Of a stretch of 64,000 nucleotides of DNA, positions 1 through 8,029 are shown piece by piece. The stretch covers positions 310,001 to 374,000 of the forward strand of contig JAEUHC010000014.1 in the NCBI GenBank assembly GCA_016794785.1, given 5' to 3'. Position numbers and translations under genes: made by a program. The notes under the pieces were generated by a model. The model worked only from the letters and a program-made list of their open reading frames with translations, was not told the DNA's origin and searched no databases. How positions within the stretch are numbered: position 1 is the stretch's first letter; every line of letters begins with the position of its first letter. Source of the DNA: Opitutaceae bacterium. GTDB lineage: Bacteria > Verrucomicrobiota > Verrucomicrobiia > Opitutales > Opitutaceae.

Positions 1-1684
1 CCGGCAATACATCCTCCGGATCGACGACGAGATCCCCCTCGGCGGTCGTGGGGCGCAGCACGCGGGTCACGAGCACCTCGCGAAACGTCCCGAGCTCGCG
101 GTGCCACGCGATCTCGGAGCCGCGGCCGCGCGCGAGCGCGGTGTTCACCGCGGGGATGCGACGGAGCAGGTAGGGCATCGTGGCCTTGCTCGTGATGACG
201 AGGACCGGACCGGGCCGCGCCGCGACTTGCTCAAACTCCCAGTGCAGCTCGTGCATCACCTGGTTGTGCTCGGTGTAGAAACGGTGCGCATACGTCGGCG
301 CCGCGAACCCCAGCACCCACACGGCGAGACCCGCCGCCGCCACGCGCGTGGCCGGCCAGCGCCGATCGAGCGCGTGCGCGGCCCAGCCGGCCACCAGCGC
401 AAGCGCGAAGCACAGCGGCAGCGCAAACCGCGACGCGATCGGTTCGTCGAGGCGGCTCCAGTAGTAGAACATCAACAGGCCGAGATTGGCCGCGATAACG
501 ACGCCGAACCACGCCACCGCGATCTGGGCGGGGGCCCACGCGGGCCGCTCCGCGCGCGGGCGCCGCAGCCAGCGCACGAACGTCAGCGCCACGACCACCA
601 GGGCCGCGAGGCCCGCGAGCGTCAGCCAGAGCGAGTTGGGCTGGTTCGCGGAGGAGTTGAAAAAGAAGCGGCGCGCACCGTCGAGGTTGCCCTCGAGGTA
701 GCGCAGGCCGAAGCGGCTCGTGTCGCCCTCGCGCAGCTGCCACAGGATCGGTTTCGACTGCACGAAGCGGTCGAGCCACGCGTAGGGCACGAGCAGCAGC
801 GGCGCGAGCACGGCCACCCACGGCAGCACGATGCGCCCCGCGCGCCACCAGCCGATCGCCACGATGGCGCCGACCGGCACGACGAAGGCCGCCGATTCGT
901 AGCGGCATTGCGCAAGCAGGGCCGCCACGATCACGAGCAACGACAGGCGGTCGTCATCGGGCTTTTCCAGGTAGAGCGTGGCGCACAGCAGGGCCACGGC
1001 GATCATCGCGAGGTTGTGCATCTCCATGCCGGCGCCGGTGGCGTTTTGCCCGAAGAGCGGGAGCGTCGCGAGCAATGCCACCGCGAGGCTCGCCGGCCCC
1101 GTGCGCGCGGTGAGCCGGTGCACGAGCCAGTAAACGACCGCGAGGGTCAGGCCCGTGAAAGCCACATTGGCGACGTAGACGTTTTCAACGCGGAAGCCCG
1201 TGAGGTCGTGCAGCAACGAGACGACGAAGGCGAAAAAGTAGGGCCGCTTGTCGAGGAACGTGTCGATCGCGAGCCACGTGCCAGCAAAGTCGTAGGCGCG
1301 GATCGGCGCGCCGATTTCCTTGGTGGCGTGCATGTGCCACGCGGTGCCTTGCAGCACGTATTCGTCGAAGAGCACCTTGTGCGCAAACGCGTCGCTCCAC
1401 ACCGCGAAGAGCGTCGCCGCCACCACCGCAGCCGTGCCCCAGCCCGGACGCCACGCGGTCCACGTCGCGCGCTGCGGCTCCGCCACGCGCGCGGCGAAGA
1501 ACAGCAGGCCCGCGAACAGCGCCAGCATGAACGGATAACCTCCATGCACGATTAGCCGCTCGATTAGCGACGGGGAAAAGAGGCGAAAGCCCAGCAGAAC
1601 CGCCGCGGCCCCGGCCGCCGCAAAGAGCACGAGCCGCGGCCAGGCCGCGCGATCGCCGAGTAGTTGCCCGAGGCGTGGGAGCAT
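1..1684 (-). CDS. Polytopic membrane protein, GT39/PMT-like, partial (C-terminus beyond window edge)
   Basis: An open frame runs leftward from an ATG at 1684 to base 1 without a stop, giving about 561 residues with the C-terminus missing. It has many hydrophobic helices. It is a paralogue of the gene immediately upstream (1707-3578): both carry a DKRPxFF motif followed by SLLHDLTG in the first third, a QxRYES motif and a NQPNS motif. The family looks like the lipid-linked-sugar glycosyltransferase (PMT/ArnT-like) or a related uncharacterised membrane family; no catalytic DE pair near the N-terminus is obvious, so function is not assigned. It starts 22 bases after the preceding stop, so the two genes are probably co-transcribed. 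Confidence 0.75.
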   Translation of the reverse strand, partial: MLPRLGQLLGDRAAWPRLVLFAAAGAAAVLLGFRLFSPSLIERLIVHGGYPFMLALFAGLLFFAARVAEPQRATWTAWRPGWGTAAVVAATLFAVWSDAFAHKVLFDEYVLQGTAWHMHATKEIGAPIRAYDFAGTWLAIDTFLDKRPYFFAFVVSLLHDLTGFRVENVYVANVAFTGLTLAVVYWLVHRLTARTGPASLAVALLATLPLFGQNATGAGMEMHNLAMIAVALLCATLYLEKPDDDRLSLLVIVAALLAQCRYESAAFVVPVGAIVAIGWWRAGRIVLPWVAVLAPLLLVPYAWLDRFVQSKPILWQLREGDTSRFGLRYLEGNLDGARRFFFNSSANQPNSLWLTLAGLAALVVVALTFVRWLRRPRAERPAWAPAQIAVAWFGVVIAANLGLLMFYYWSRLDEPIASRFALPLCFALALVAGWAAHALDRRWPATRVAAAGLAVWVLGFAAPTYAHRFYTEHNQVMHELHWEFEQVAARPGPVLVITSKATMPYLLRRIPAVNTALARGRGSEIAWHRELGTFREVLVTRVLRPTTAEGDLVVDPEDVLP

Positions 1685-1706
1685 CGCGTGCGTGAGACCG
1701 CCCGGG

Positions 1707-3578
1707 TCAGGGCAGCTTCTTCATGAAGTTCTCCAGGAAGAGCTGGCGCGCTTTCTCGATTTCGGCGCGGTCGGCGGGAGGCTTGGGTGCCGTGGCCGGC
1801 GGCGCGGCGAGCGAAACGTCGCCTTCCTTGATGTCGATCACGCGGCTGATGCGCGAGATGTGCTCCGGGTGCATCCGCTCCTCCAGCACGGTCTCAAGCA
1901 CGAAGGCCGGCCCGAGATCATCGCCGTCTCGCAGCACGGGTTTCGCCCCGTCGCCCAGATCGAGCTTGAGGCGCTGGAAGACGAAGATGTCGGAGAAAAT
2001 GCGGTTGCGCAGGAAGAACCCGAGGTCCGGACGGCGGTTGACCGCGACGGTGGTGGGCGTGGCCGAGACGCGGTGCGTCACCCAGAGCGTCGAGTCGTTG
2101 TCGATCATCAGGTAGTCGGACCGGGGCTGGCGTTCCATGAACGCGCGTCGCCATGCGGTCTCGCGGCCCGCGAGATATTCCTGGCTGTAGGCGTGGGACG
2201 CCATCGAGGGCACACTGCGCATCAGCAGGCCCAGCCCCGCGACCGCGAGCAGCGTGCGCACGAGCGCGGGACGGGGAAACTCCGCGACCACGCCCAGCAC
2301 GGCGATCACCATGGCGAGGTGCGTCGGCAGGCTGAGGCGGCGGATGACGGGGTCGTCGAACTTGCCCCAGAAATAGCACATGAGGAGCAGGAATTGCAGG
2401 CCGAGTCCGATGGAAAAAGCGATCGTCGCGACCATCGCCGGCGTCTGGGCGCCGAGGGTGCGCACGCGACGGAGCACGATCATGGCGAAAAGCACCACGG
2501 CCAGCACTCCGGCGGCCGAGAGCACGATCGAGTTGGGCTGGTTTTTCGCGTCCGCGAAAAAGAATCCGAGGGCGTGCTCAAGATTCTCACCGATGTAGGA
2601 AAAGGAAAACGGCTTCGTGTAGCCCGGTTTGCTGAACATCTCCCAGGCACTCGCGCGCACATCGAAAATCCGATGCTGGAGCGGATAGTGCACCATGAGC
2701 AGGGGCGCCGCGATGACGGCCCAAGGCAAAATCGGCCGGCCCTCGCGCCCCCAGCCCCAAAGGACGAGCAGGGCGACCGGCAACAGGTAGATCACGGATT
2801 CGTAGCGCACCTGCGCGAGCAGGAGGCCGGAGAAACAAAATGCCGTGAGCGATGCATCGTCGCGGCGTTGCAACCAGCGCGCGCCCAGCAGCAGCGTGGC
2901 GGCGATCATGGTGAGGTTGAGCAGCTCGAAACCGCCGCCGGTGGCGTTGTGCGCGAGCAGCGGCAGACCGGCAAAGAGCACGACCGCGAGCCAGCCCGCC
3001 ACGCGCCCCGCGAGCAGTCGTCCGATCGCGCAGACCAGACCCAGGAAGACGAGCGTCAGTCCGGCATTGAGCACAAAGGCGTTGCCCGGCCGGTAGCCCG
3101 TGAGGTCGTGCAGCAGTGAAAGCAGAAACGGGAAGAACAGCGGCCGCTTGTCCACGATGCCCTCGATGATCACGAAGGCGCCCTGGATGTCGTTGCCCCG
3201 GAGCGGCGTGAGCGCCGCCTTGTCGAGGTGCATGCTCATCGACGTGCCGAGCAGCATGATCTCATCCATCACGATTTTGAAACCGAAGGACTCGTGCGCG
3301 AGCAGCACCGAGGCACCGGCGGTGACAACCGCCGCCGAGGGCCAGTCAAACGTCCGCCAACCAAGCGCCCGCAAATCCTGCGCAAAGGTCCGCCAAAGCG
3401 CCCAGACCCAGAGGGCGAAGGCCACGAGCACGAACCAAAACCCGGTCTTGGACACCAAATTGATCGCGACTTTGTCGGGCAGGGCGAAAAAACCGAACAC
3501 GACCGCCACAACGGCGGACGCGACAAAGAACCAAAAACGCCGTTCGGAAATGAGGGTGCGAAGAAACGTGGGGATCAT
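1707..3578 (-). CDS. Polytopic membrane protein, GT39/PMT-like
   Basis: 623 residues with an N-terminal cluster of transmembrane helices (about 15-35, 45-65, 80-98) and many more, then a soluble C-terminal tail of about 190 residues ending in a charged helix. Shared motifs with the downstream neighbour (DKRPLFF, SLLHDLTGYR, QVRYES, NQPNS) show tandem duplication. General topology matches dolichyl-phosphate-mannose-protein mannosyltransferase-like proteins, but I do not see a recognisable active site. It lies downstream of two pseudopilin genes on the same strand. Substrate unknown. Possible roles are cell-envelope or pilin glycosylation, which is inference from position only. Confidence 0.8.
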   Translation of the reverse strand: MIPTFLRTLISERRFWFFVASAVVAVVFGFFALPDKVAINLVSKTGFWFVLVAFALWVWALWRTFAQDLRALGWRTFDWPSAAVVTAGASVLLAHESFGFKIVMDEIMLLGTSMSMHLDKAALTPLRGNDIQGAFVIIEGIVDKRPLFFPFLLSLLHDLTGYRPGNAFVLNAGLTLVFLGLVCAIGRLLAGRVAGWLAVVLFAGLPLLAHNATGGGFELLNLTMIAATLLLGARWLQRRDDASLTAFCFSGLLLAQVRYESVIYLLPVALLVLWGWGREGRPILPWAVIAAPLLMVHYPLQHRIFDVRASAWEMFSKPGYTKPFSFSYIGENLEHALGFFFADAKNQPNSIVLSAAGVLAVVLFAMIVLRRVRTLGAQTPAMVATIAFSIGLGLQFLLLMCYFWGKFDDPVIRRLSLPTHLAMVIAVLGVVAEFPRPALVRTLLAVAGLGLLMRSVPSMASHAYSQEYLAGRETAWRRAFMERQPRSDYLMIDNDSTLWVTHRVSATPTTVAVNRRPDLGFFLRNRIFSDIFVFQRLKLDLGDGAKPVLRDGDDLGPAFVLETVLEERMHPEHISRISRVIDIKEGDVSLAAPPATAPKPPADRAEIEKARQLFLENFMKKLP

Positions 3579-3670
3579 GCAACAGGGCGGCGCGTGGGCC
3601 GGACGGCACTACCGAAGGAAAAAACCACGCCCCCGCGAGAACGAACCACGCCAACCGCCTCCGCGCCCAT

Positions 3671-4024
3671 TCAGGGAGTGTAGGTGATCGTGCGAGCGCT
3701 GCCCACTCCCGTCACCGTAATCGTCATGCCCTGGGTGAAATTGTCAGGGTAAGTCTCGCTGGCGACCGTGCTGATGACCTTCACGTAGTTGCTCGCCCCC
3801 ACAAGATTGACGGATGAGGCGAAGTTGGAACCGGTCTCAAGGTAGTAGGTATCGGCGGCGGAGGCGAGCTGACGGGCGTTGTTGAGCACGGCTTTGTCCT
3901 GCGAAGCGGAGGTAATTTTCTTGAAAGCCGGAATCGCAAGCGCCGCGAGCAACCCAATCACGACGACGACCACCATAATCTCCACGAGGGTGAAGGCGCG
4001 TGAGGAAGGAGACTGGGAATTCAT
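3671..4024 (-). CDS. Type IV pilin-like protein (pseudopilin)
   Basis: 117 residues. A short positively charged leader ends before a FTLVEIM sequence with the canonical Glu at position +5, followed by a hydrophobic helix (VVVVVIGLLAALAIPAF). This is the class III signal and N-methylation site of type IV pilins/type II secretion pseudopilins. The mature domain is short, about 85 residues, and is closely similar to the next gene (AVLNNARQ, VASETYP, ARTITY motifs). Exported and processed by prepilin peptidase in the inner membrane. It is the promoter-distal member of a duplicated pair. Whether it is a major pilin or a minor pseudopilin cannot be told. Confidence 0.9.
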   Translation of the reverse strand: MNSQSPSSRAFTLVEIMVVVVVIGLLAALAIPAFKKITSASQDKAVLNNARQLASAADTYYLETGSNFASSVNLVGASNYVKVISTVASETYPDNFTQGMTITVTGVGSARTITYTP

Positions 4025-4128
4025 GGCAAAATCGAAAGGAAGGTAAGCAACAGGTTCATTCGGACACCGAGCCGGATACTTGCGGGGAATCTTCGGGATC
4101 CTCAGGTGCGCGAAAACGCCCGGGGCAT

Positions 4129-4160
4129 AAAAAAGCCGCCCGGCACAGGTCCGGGCGGCT
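4129..4160 (-). terminator. Rho-independent terminator after pilin gene 4186-4536
   Basis: Perfect 10-bp stem (4134-4143 with 4151-4160) and a 7-base loop. On the minus strand the stem is followed by six T (complement of A 4129-4134). It lies 25 bases beyond the stop of the upstream pilin, so it should separate most of that transcript from the second pilin gene and favour the first pilin as the abundant product. Confidence 0.85.
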
Positions 4161-4185
4161 TGAAAGCTAAATCCTGCGTGACCCC

Positions 4186-4536
4186 TTAGGGGGCGTAGGT
4201 GATCGTGCGGGCGTTGGCCACGCCGGTGATCGTGATGGTCAGACCCTGGGTGTAGCCCGTGGGATAGGTCTCGCTGGCCACCGTGTTGAGGGCCTTCACG
4301 TAGTTCGTCGCGCCGACAAGGCTCGCGGAGGCAGCGTAGCTGGCACCGTTTTCCAGGTAATACTGGTCGGCGGCGGCCGCCATCTGGCGGGCGTTGTTCA
4401 GGACGGCTTTGTCCTGGGAGGCCACGCGGACCTTTTGGAACGCGGGAATCGCCATCGCGGCCAAGAGACCGATGATGACGACGACGATCATGATTTCAAC
4501 GAGGGTAAAACCCTTTTGGACGTTTTGTTTGTTCAT
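4186..4536 (-). CDS. Type IV pilin-like protein (probable major pilin)
   Basis: 116 residues with leader MNKQNVQKG, then FTLVEIM (Glu +5) and a hydrophobic helix (IVVVIIGLLAAMAIPAF). The mature part carries AVLNNARQMAAAADQYYLE and ends with ARTITYAP. It is a close paralogue of 3671-4024. A strong terminator directly follows, which fits a highly expressed single pilin gene. The roughly 195-base gap upstream holds its promoter but I could not pick a clear -35/-10 pair. No other pilus assembly genes are in the window. Confidence 0.92.
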   Translation of the reverse strand: MNKQNVQKGFTLVEIMIVVVIIGLLAAMAIPAFQKVRVASQDKAVLNNARQMAAAADQYYLENGASYAASASLVGATNYVKALNTVASETYPTGYTQGLTITITGVANARTITYAP

Positions 4537-4732
4537 GTTGGATTAAGACGGGCTGTCAGGCTGATGATTTGATGGATGATATTCGCTCAGGCGTGAGCAG
4601 TGACAGGAAGGTATCGGTGCATCAGCTGAATCCTCAAGCGCAAACAAGTGTAAACACCTATACAGTATGTATTAACGAGTAAAATAACCGCTAAATCCGA
4701 GGCTTTTGGGGTTCCCCAACGGTCGCAATGCC

Positions 4733-5170
4733 TCAGGCTTTCTTGGCTTTGCGTTTCTTGGCCGCAGGCGCTTTTTTCGGCCGCGCTGCCGGCTTGGATG
4801 CCTTGGGCAAGAAGGTCTTGGATGATAGCTCTGTGGCATCGCGCCACAGGCGTTCGAGGCCGTAGCGCTCGCGAGTCTCTGCCAGAAAGAGGTGCAGCAT
4901 CACATCGAATGCGTCCACCACCAGCCAGCCGCTCTCCTGCGAGGTCTCCATACCGACGAGCCGCACACCGGCAGCGTCCAAAACCTTCTCCACCTCCACC
5001 CGCAAGGCCCGCAAGTGGGTCGTGGAATTGGCCGTCGCGATCACCAAATAGTCCGTGATCGAAGACTGCTCGGAAACATCGAGCACTGTGAGGCCCTCAG
5101 CTTTTTTGTCGTCCAGCGCCCCGCAACAGAGCTTCACCGTGGCCAAGGCAGCCGTCTTTTTGGATTTCAT
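4733..5170 (-). CDS. rsfS: Ribosome silencing factor RsfS (YbeB/Iojap family)
   Basis: 145 residues from an ATG at 5170 that overlaps the nadD stop (ATGA). Family landmarks: LDVSEQSSITDYLVIAT near residues 32-48, HLRAL, and WLVVDAFDVMLHLFLAETR, followed by the RYGLERLW segment. RsfS binds ribosomal protein L14 (uL14) and blocks subunit joining when nutrients are low. The last 25 residues form a Lys/Ala/Pro-rich basic tail beyond the usual length, typical of a lineage-specific extension. A longer upstream reading of the same frame reads through nadD out of frame and was discarded. nadD-rsfS adjacency is widespread in bacteria. Confidence 0.95.
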   Translation of the reverse strand: MKSKKTAALATVKLCCGALDDKKAEGLTVLDVSEQSSITDYLVIATANSTTHLRALRVEVEKVLDAAGVRLVGMETSQESGWLVVDAFDVMLHLFLAETRERYGLERLWRDATELSSKTFLPKASKPAARPKKAPAAKKRKAKKA

Positions 5171-5754
5171 CGCGGATCGCGATAGAGGGAGTGCTCCTTG
5201 ATGTAAACGATGGCCTTGTGTGGCACGAAATAATCCAGCGACAGGCCGAGCCGGCTGCGCTCGCGTAGCTCCGTCGAACTGATGGCGAGCAAGTGTCCGT
5301 CGCAACGATGCAAGCGCAGGCCCGGGATATCGGACCGTGCCCGGACCGGATAGCCCGGTCGCTCTAGAAAGATGAACTCCACCAACTTCGCCAGCTCCCC
5401 GATGTCTTTCCAAAGGTGAAGTTTGGGCAACTGGTCGCCGCCGATCACCCAGAAGAGATCATCGTTGGGGTAGAGCCCCCGGAAGTGCCGCACCGAGTCG
5501 ATGGTGTAGCTGACGCCCCCTCGCCGCAGCTCGATATCGGAAATCTCAAACCGCGCATCCCAACCCACCGCCGCCCGGAGCATGGCCAAACGGTCCTCCA
5601 CGGAGGACTGCACGTCGTTGGGCTTCAGCGGAGCCTGCGCCGCGGGCACAAGGATCAGGCGATCGAGCCGGTGCTGCTCATAGGCGTCCTGCGCCGCCAT
5701 TAGATGCCCGAAGTGCACGGGATCGAAACTCCCGCCGAGAAAGCCGATTTTCAC
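5167..5754 (-). CDS. nadD: Nicotinate-nucleotide adenylyltransferase
   Basis: 195 residues from a GTG at 5754, chosen because the family begins with the nucleotide-binding strand KIGFLGGSFDPVHFGH, which comes directly after it. A longer open frame reaches 5919 but would run through the tRNA fragment. The SxxxxRxR-type motif near the C-terminus appears as ISSTELRERSRLG. The enzyme transfers AMP from ATP to nicotinate mononucleotide in cytosolic NAD synthesis. It is translationally coupled to rsfS. A GGAGG sits about 20 bases upstream of the GTG, somewhat far for a ribosome-binding site, so the exact start is not certain. Confidence 0.93.
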   Translation of the reverse strand: MKIGFLGGSFDPVHFGHLMAAQDAYEQHRLDRLILVPAAQAPLKPNDVQSSVEDRLAMLRAAVGWDARFEISDIELRRGGVSYTIDSVRHFRGLYPNDDLFWVIGGDQLPKLHLWKDIGELAKLVEFIFLERPGYPVRARSDIPGLRLHRCDGHLLAISSTELRERSRLGLSLDYFVPHKAIVYIKEHSLYRDPR

Positions 5755-5873
5755 CGCGCGGACCGTGCCACAGCCCTCCAGACCGGCAAGGCTCAATTCC
5801 CCGCCGACGTGCCGCACCTTCTCAGTTTGGCTGGAGTCGGCCGCGCCTGTGGCCTTACCTCCCACCTGAAATT

Positions 5874-5913
5874 GCCCGGGTGGTGGAATGGCAGACACTA
5901 GGGACTTAAAATC
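5874..5913 (+). pseudogene. 5' half of tRNA-Leu(UAA), truncated after the anticodon loop
   Basis: The sequence begins with a leucine acceptor strand (GCCCGGG), a D-arm of leucine type and an anticodon arm with CTTAAAA as loop (anticodon TAA). After GACTTAAAATC the similarity stops: the 3' strand of the anticodon stem is mismatched, there is no variable arm, T-arm or matching acceptor 3' strand. The 11 bases GACTTAAAATC recur exactly in the complete tRNA at 6128. I read this as a host tRNA gene interrupted by integration of the element to the right. It could also be an old decayed tRNA. Confidence 0.7.
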
Positions 5914-6127
5914 TGTCAACCTTACTATCCGAGCACGGTTCAGAAGTTAGATCATTTCGTTCTTTATCACCAACGTCCGCATTTTCGTGTCAGGAATTGG
6001 ATACGGGCTAAAAGCTATTTTTGCCCACTTCTTGCCCACTTTTTCGACCGCCCCGAGGCATAGCGGACATTGCGGACATTCCTGCTGGCGTCAGTTAGCG
6101 CCACGCTGGTATTGAATTTATGTTAGC
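5914..6127. other. Junction region between tRNA fragment and intact tRNA; no gene seen
   Basis: No open frame of meaningful length with protein character. It contains short tandem-like repeats (TTGCCCACTT twice near 6021-6040, GCGGACATT twice near 6063-6080) that could be integrase arm sites, or the very end of a lost integrase gene read on the minus strand (a basic stretch ending at TAG or TAA). Neither idea can be settled from the sequence alone. Confidence 0.4.
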
Positions 6128-6213
6128 GCCCGGATGGCGAAATGGTATACGCTTTCGACTTAAAATCGAATTCCTGTAAAGGAGTGCGGGTTCGAGTCCC
6201 GCTCCGGGCACCA
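6128..6213 (+). tRNA. tRNA-Leu (anticodon TAA), complete with encoded CCA
   Basis: Acceptor stem GCCCGGA/TCCGGGC pairs perfectly, anticodon stem TTCGA/TCGAA surrounds loop CTTAAAA, a class II variable arm follows (TCCT/AGGA), and the T-arm GCGGG/CCCGC encloses TTCGAGT. Discriminator A and CCA are encoded (6210-6213). Length 86 bases with CCA. It differs from the host-side fragment at 5874 in the D-arm and acceptor, so it is not a simple duplication of it. Its position inside the presumed element suggests it substitutes for the interrupted host tRNA-Leu(UAA). Confidence 0.95.
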
Positions 6214-6277
6214 TTTCTAAAGGCCTCGAATGAGGCGTCGCATGGTTCTGCGAACAGCGACAGGTCTTGAGGCGGAA

Positions 6278-7312
6278 TCAGGTCTGCGCCGACGTGCTGT
6301 TGATGCGCGCTTCCAGCGCTTTCAGGACAGACACGATTTCCGACCAGGTCGGCGGGGAGCGGAAAAACATTTCCTGCATCGCCCGGTAGTCACCTTCCAG
6401 GGCCGCCAGTCGTTGGTCCGAGGGAATGAGCTTCAGCGTTCCGGGCACCGCCGTTTCATAATTTGCCCAAGCCGCTGGGAAAAACACCTGCTTGTGTTCG
6501 ACTACGCGGGCGCGCAGATCGTCGCGAGCGAGCGCCTCGGGACCGGCGGCATGTTGTGCCAAGGCGGCAAGATCGGCGTAGTGGCGGGAGAATCGCTCCG
6601 GGATGGCCTTATCCGCCGGGCGGTGGGCTTCCGCGTGCAGGATCGTAGCTTTTTCCCAGAAGGTCCGCTCGATGCCCAACACGGGCACGGTAAAGACCGC
6701 GTCGGGAAACGCCTGCGGATACGCCTCCGCGACAAAGGCAGTCATGCTTTGCTCTGCGACGGGCCAGCGATCAGAGCGCGCGCCGCACTCGATCTTCACC
6801 ACGGGACGAACGTAGCCCCCGCCTGTGCTCTCGGCAAAGACGCTGGGGTAGCGGAACAGCAGGGTTTGCGGATCGTCGTCGGAAACTTCGAGAGCCCAGC
6901 CATCGGAGCCGAACGCGGCGGCGATACGCTGGTGAAGGGCGGGAGCGACCTCGGCTTGCAGCTTGGTCGCGCAGGTGGCCGCGAGTTCATCGAGCAGCTT
7001 GGTGCGTTGCTTGCGGCTGACGGCCGCTTCGGGGTCACGCGCTCCGGAAAACCCCAGCCACTCGCGGCTCAAGGAAATGTCGATGTCTTCCGAAAAACGA
7101 TGGATGACCTTCCAAACTTTGGATAAGGAAGTGCCCCCTTTGAAGATGAAGTGTGCCCGCGCATCCGGCAGGGTGAAGAGTTCGCGCAAAGTCCAGCAGA
7201 CCCACGTGTCTTTCTCCACCATGTGCGCCGGGATTTTGAGTCGCTCGCTCGCTTCGGAAAAGAGGGCGCGTTGATCTCGGGTGGAAAGCTGCCAGAAGGT
7301 GGGTTTACTCAT
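6278..7312 (-). CDS. abiEii: AbiEii-type nucleotidyltransferase toxin
   Basis: 344 residues of the AbiEii/MenT-type nucleotidyltransferase family. Motif I is FKGGTSLSK (about 57-65), followed by SEDIDIS (74-80) with the paired aspartates, and a later ERTFWEKATILH motif (about 215-226). Such toxins transfer nucleotides to RNA targets, in some members tRNA 3' ends, and stop growth; in AbiE systems this gives phage abortive infection and stabilises mobile DNA. The gene overlaps the end of the antitoxin gene by 8 bases, so the pair is one operon. Length is within the family range. The closeness to a tRNA gene is suggestive but unproven as a functional link. Confidence 0.92.
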   Translation of the reverse strand: MSKPTFWQLSTRDQRALFSEASERLKIPAHMVEKDTWVCWTLRELFTLPDARAHFIFKGGTSLSKVWKVIHRFSEDIDISLSREWLGFSGARDPEAAVSRKQRTKLLDELAATCATKLQAEVAPALHQRIAAAFGSDGWALEVSDDDPQTLLFRYPSVFAESTGGGYVRPVVKIECGARSDRWPVAEQSMTAFVAEAYPQAFPDAVFTVPVLGIERTFWEKATILHAEAHRPADKAIPERFSRHYADLAALAQHAAGPEALARDDLRARVVEHKQVFFPAAWANYETAVPGTLKLIPSDQRLAALEGDYRAMQEMFFRSPPTWSEIVSVLKALEARINSTSAQT

Positions 7313-7919
7313 CGCGGGTAAGTTCTAGAAAAAAGGGCCGCATCCACGCCGGTGCATAGCGCAGGTCTTCGCTCAGTTGTTTTTTTTCTTTCGCACTCAG
7401 GCGCGCGCGCAGCGGTTGCAGACGCTCCACGGTGATGTGGGCGCGTCCGATGCTGCGCAGGGCTTCCGCGACCCAGCCGCTGGCCCGCTCCGCCATCATC
7501 ATGGCCTTCGGCGACCGTCGCTTGAACTCGACGGCCCGACCAATTCCCTGCGAAGTGCGCGAACGCCCTTGAATGCCGTAGGTGCTTTTGGCCGCCACCT
7601 GTGTGCTCAGGCCGAGGAGATTGGCCGCATGTGCGCCCGAGGTCAGGAGTTTCAATCCATCGCGCCGGGCAATGGCCGCAACGACGGCATCTGCCCCGGC
7701 ACCGATGGTGCCGATCAAAGGGTGCTCGCGGGGAGTTTCATAGACACCGCGTCGGACGCGCCGGACCGTGCCGGCCTGGATCAAACGGGTAAGCACCTTG
7801 CCCACCGAGCGAGGATCGCCCAGATCAGCCAAGTCGCTCGGAGTAAAAGCCCAGTCCGCCCCCTTGCCTTTGATGCGTCGGAGGACGCTATTCTGGAGAG
7901 TTCCGTAGACGTGCTTCAT
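7305..7919 (-). CDS. abiEi: AbiEi-type antitoxin / transcriptional repressor
   Basis: 204 residues from the ATG at 7919; the frame stays open to 8033 but that would place the start upstream of the operator, so the inner ATG is preferred. The N-terminal domain (about 5-60) looks like a winged helix (FTPSDLADLGDPRSVGKVL, then a RRVRRGVYETP wing) and the rest matches the AbiEi/DUF6088 C-terminal antitoxin domain (TSGAHAANLLGLSTQ). Known AbiEi proteins repress their own promoter by binding inverted repeats and neutralise the toxin. An 11-bp inverted repeat lies just before the start codon here, matching that model. Confidence 0.88.
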   Translation of the reverse strand: MKHVYGTLQNSVLRRIKGKGADWAFTPSDLADLGDPRSVGKVLTRLIQAGTVRRVRRGVYETPREHPLIGTIGAGADAVVAAIARRDGLKLLTSGAHAANLLGLSTQVAAKSTYGIQGRSRTSQGIGRAVEFKRRSPKAMMMAERASGWVAEALRSIGRAHITVERLQPLRARLSAKEKKQLSEDLRYAPAWMRPFFLELTRDE

Positions 7920-7923
7920 TTTT

Positions 7924-7961
7924 AATGCCGAAAATATGAGCACGTTTTTTCGGCATTTCAA
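7924..7961 (-). promoter_or_regulatory. abiE promoter with overlapping inverted-repeat operator
   Basis: Perfect 11-bp inverted repeat: AATGCCGAAAA at 7924-7934 and its complement TTTTCGGCATT at 7947-7957, 12 bases apart. On the minus strand a TTGAAA (7956-7961) and a CATATT (7933-7938) are spaced by 17 bases, a good sigma-70 arrangement, and the repeat covers the spacer and -10. Repression by AbiEi binding here is inferred from known AbiE systems. Confidence 0.7.
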
Positions 7962-8029
7962 GCCTTGATAATAAGGGCTAAAGCCCTGACTTAGCGGCAA
8001 CTGAGCGATACTTTTAATCAGCAATGCGA

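Noticed and set aside
101..1555. 484-codon plus-strand open frame
   Set aside because: Arg/His/Gln/Glu-rich mirror of a membrane protein gene on the other strand, with no recognisable fold.
1692..3119. 475-codon plus-strand open frame
   Set aside because: Antisense shadow of the clear membrane protein gene at 1707-3578; His/Arg/Glu-rich composition.
4587..4847. 86-codon minus-strand frame
   Set aside because: Runs across the rsfS end in another frame and into the pilin promoter region; no protein character.
4733..5413. Long 226-codon version of rsfS
   Set aside because: The first 81 codons read nadD out of frame; the real start overlaps the nadD stop.
5914..6127. Integrase gene at the tRNA
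   Set aside because: Only about 30 codons of basic sequence can be read before stops; no catalytic motif.
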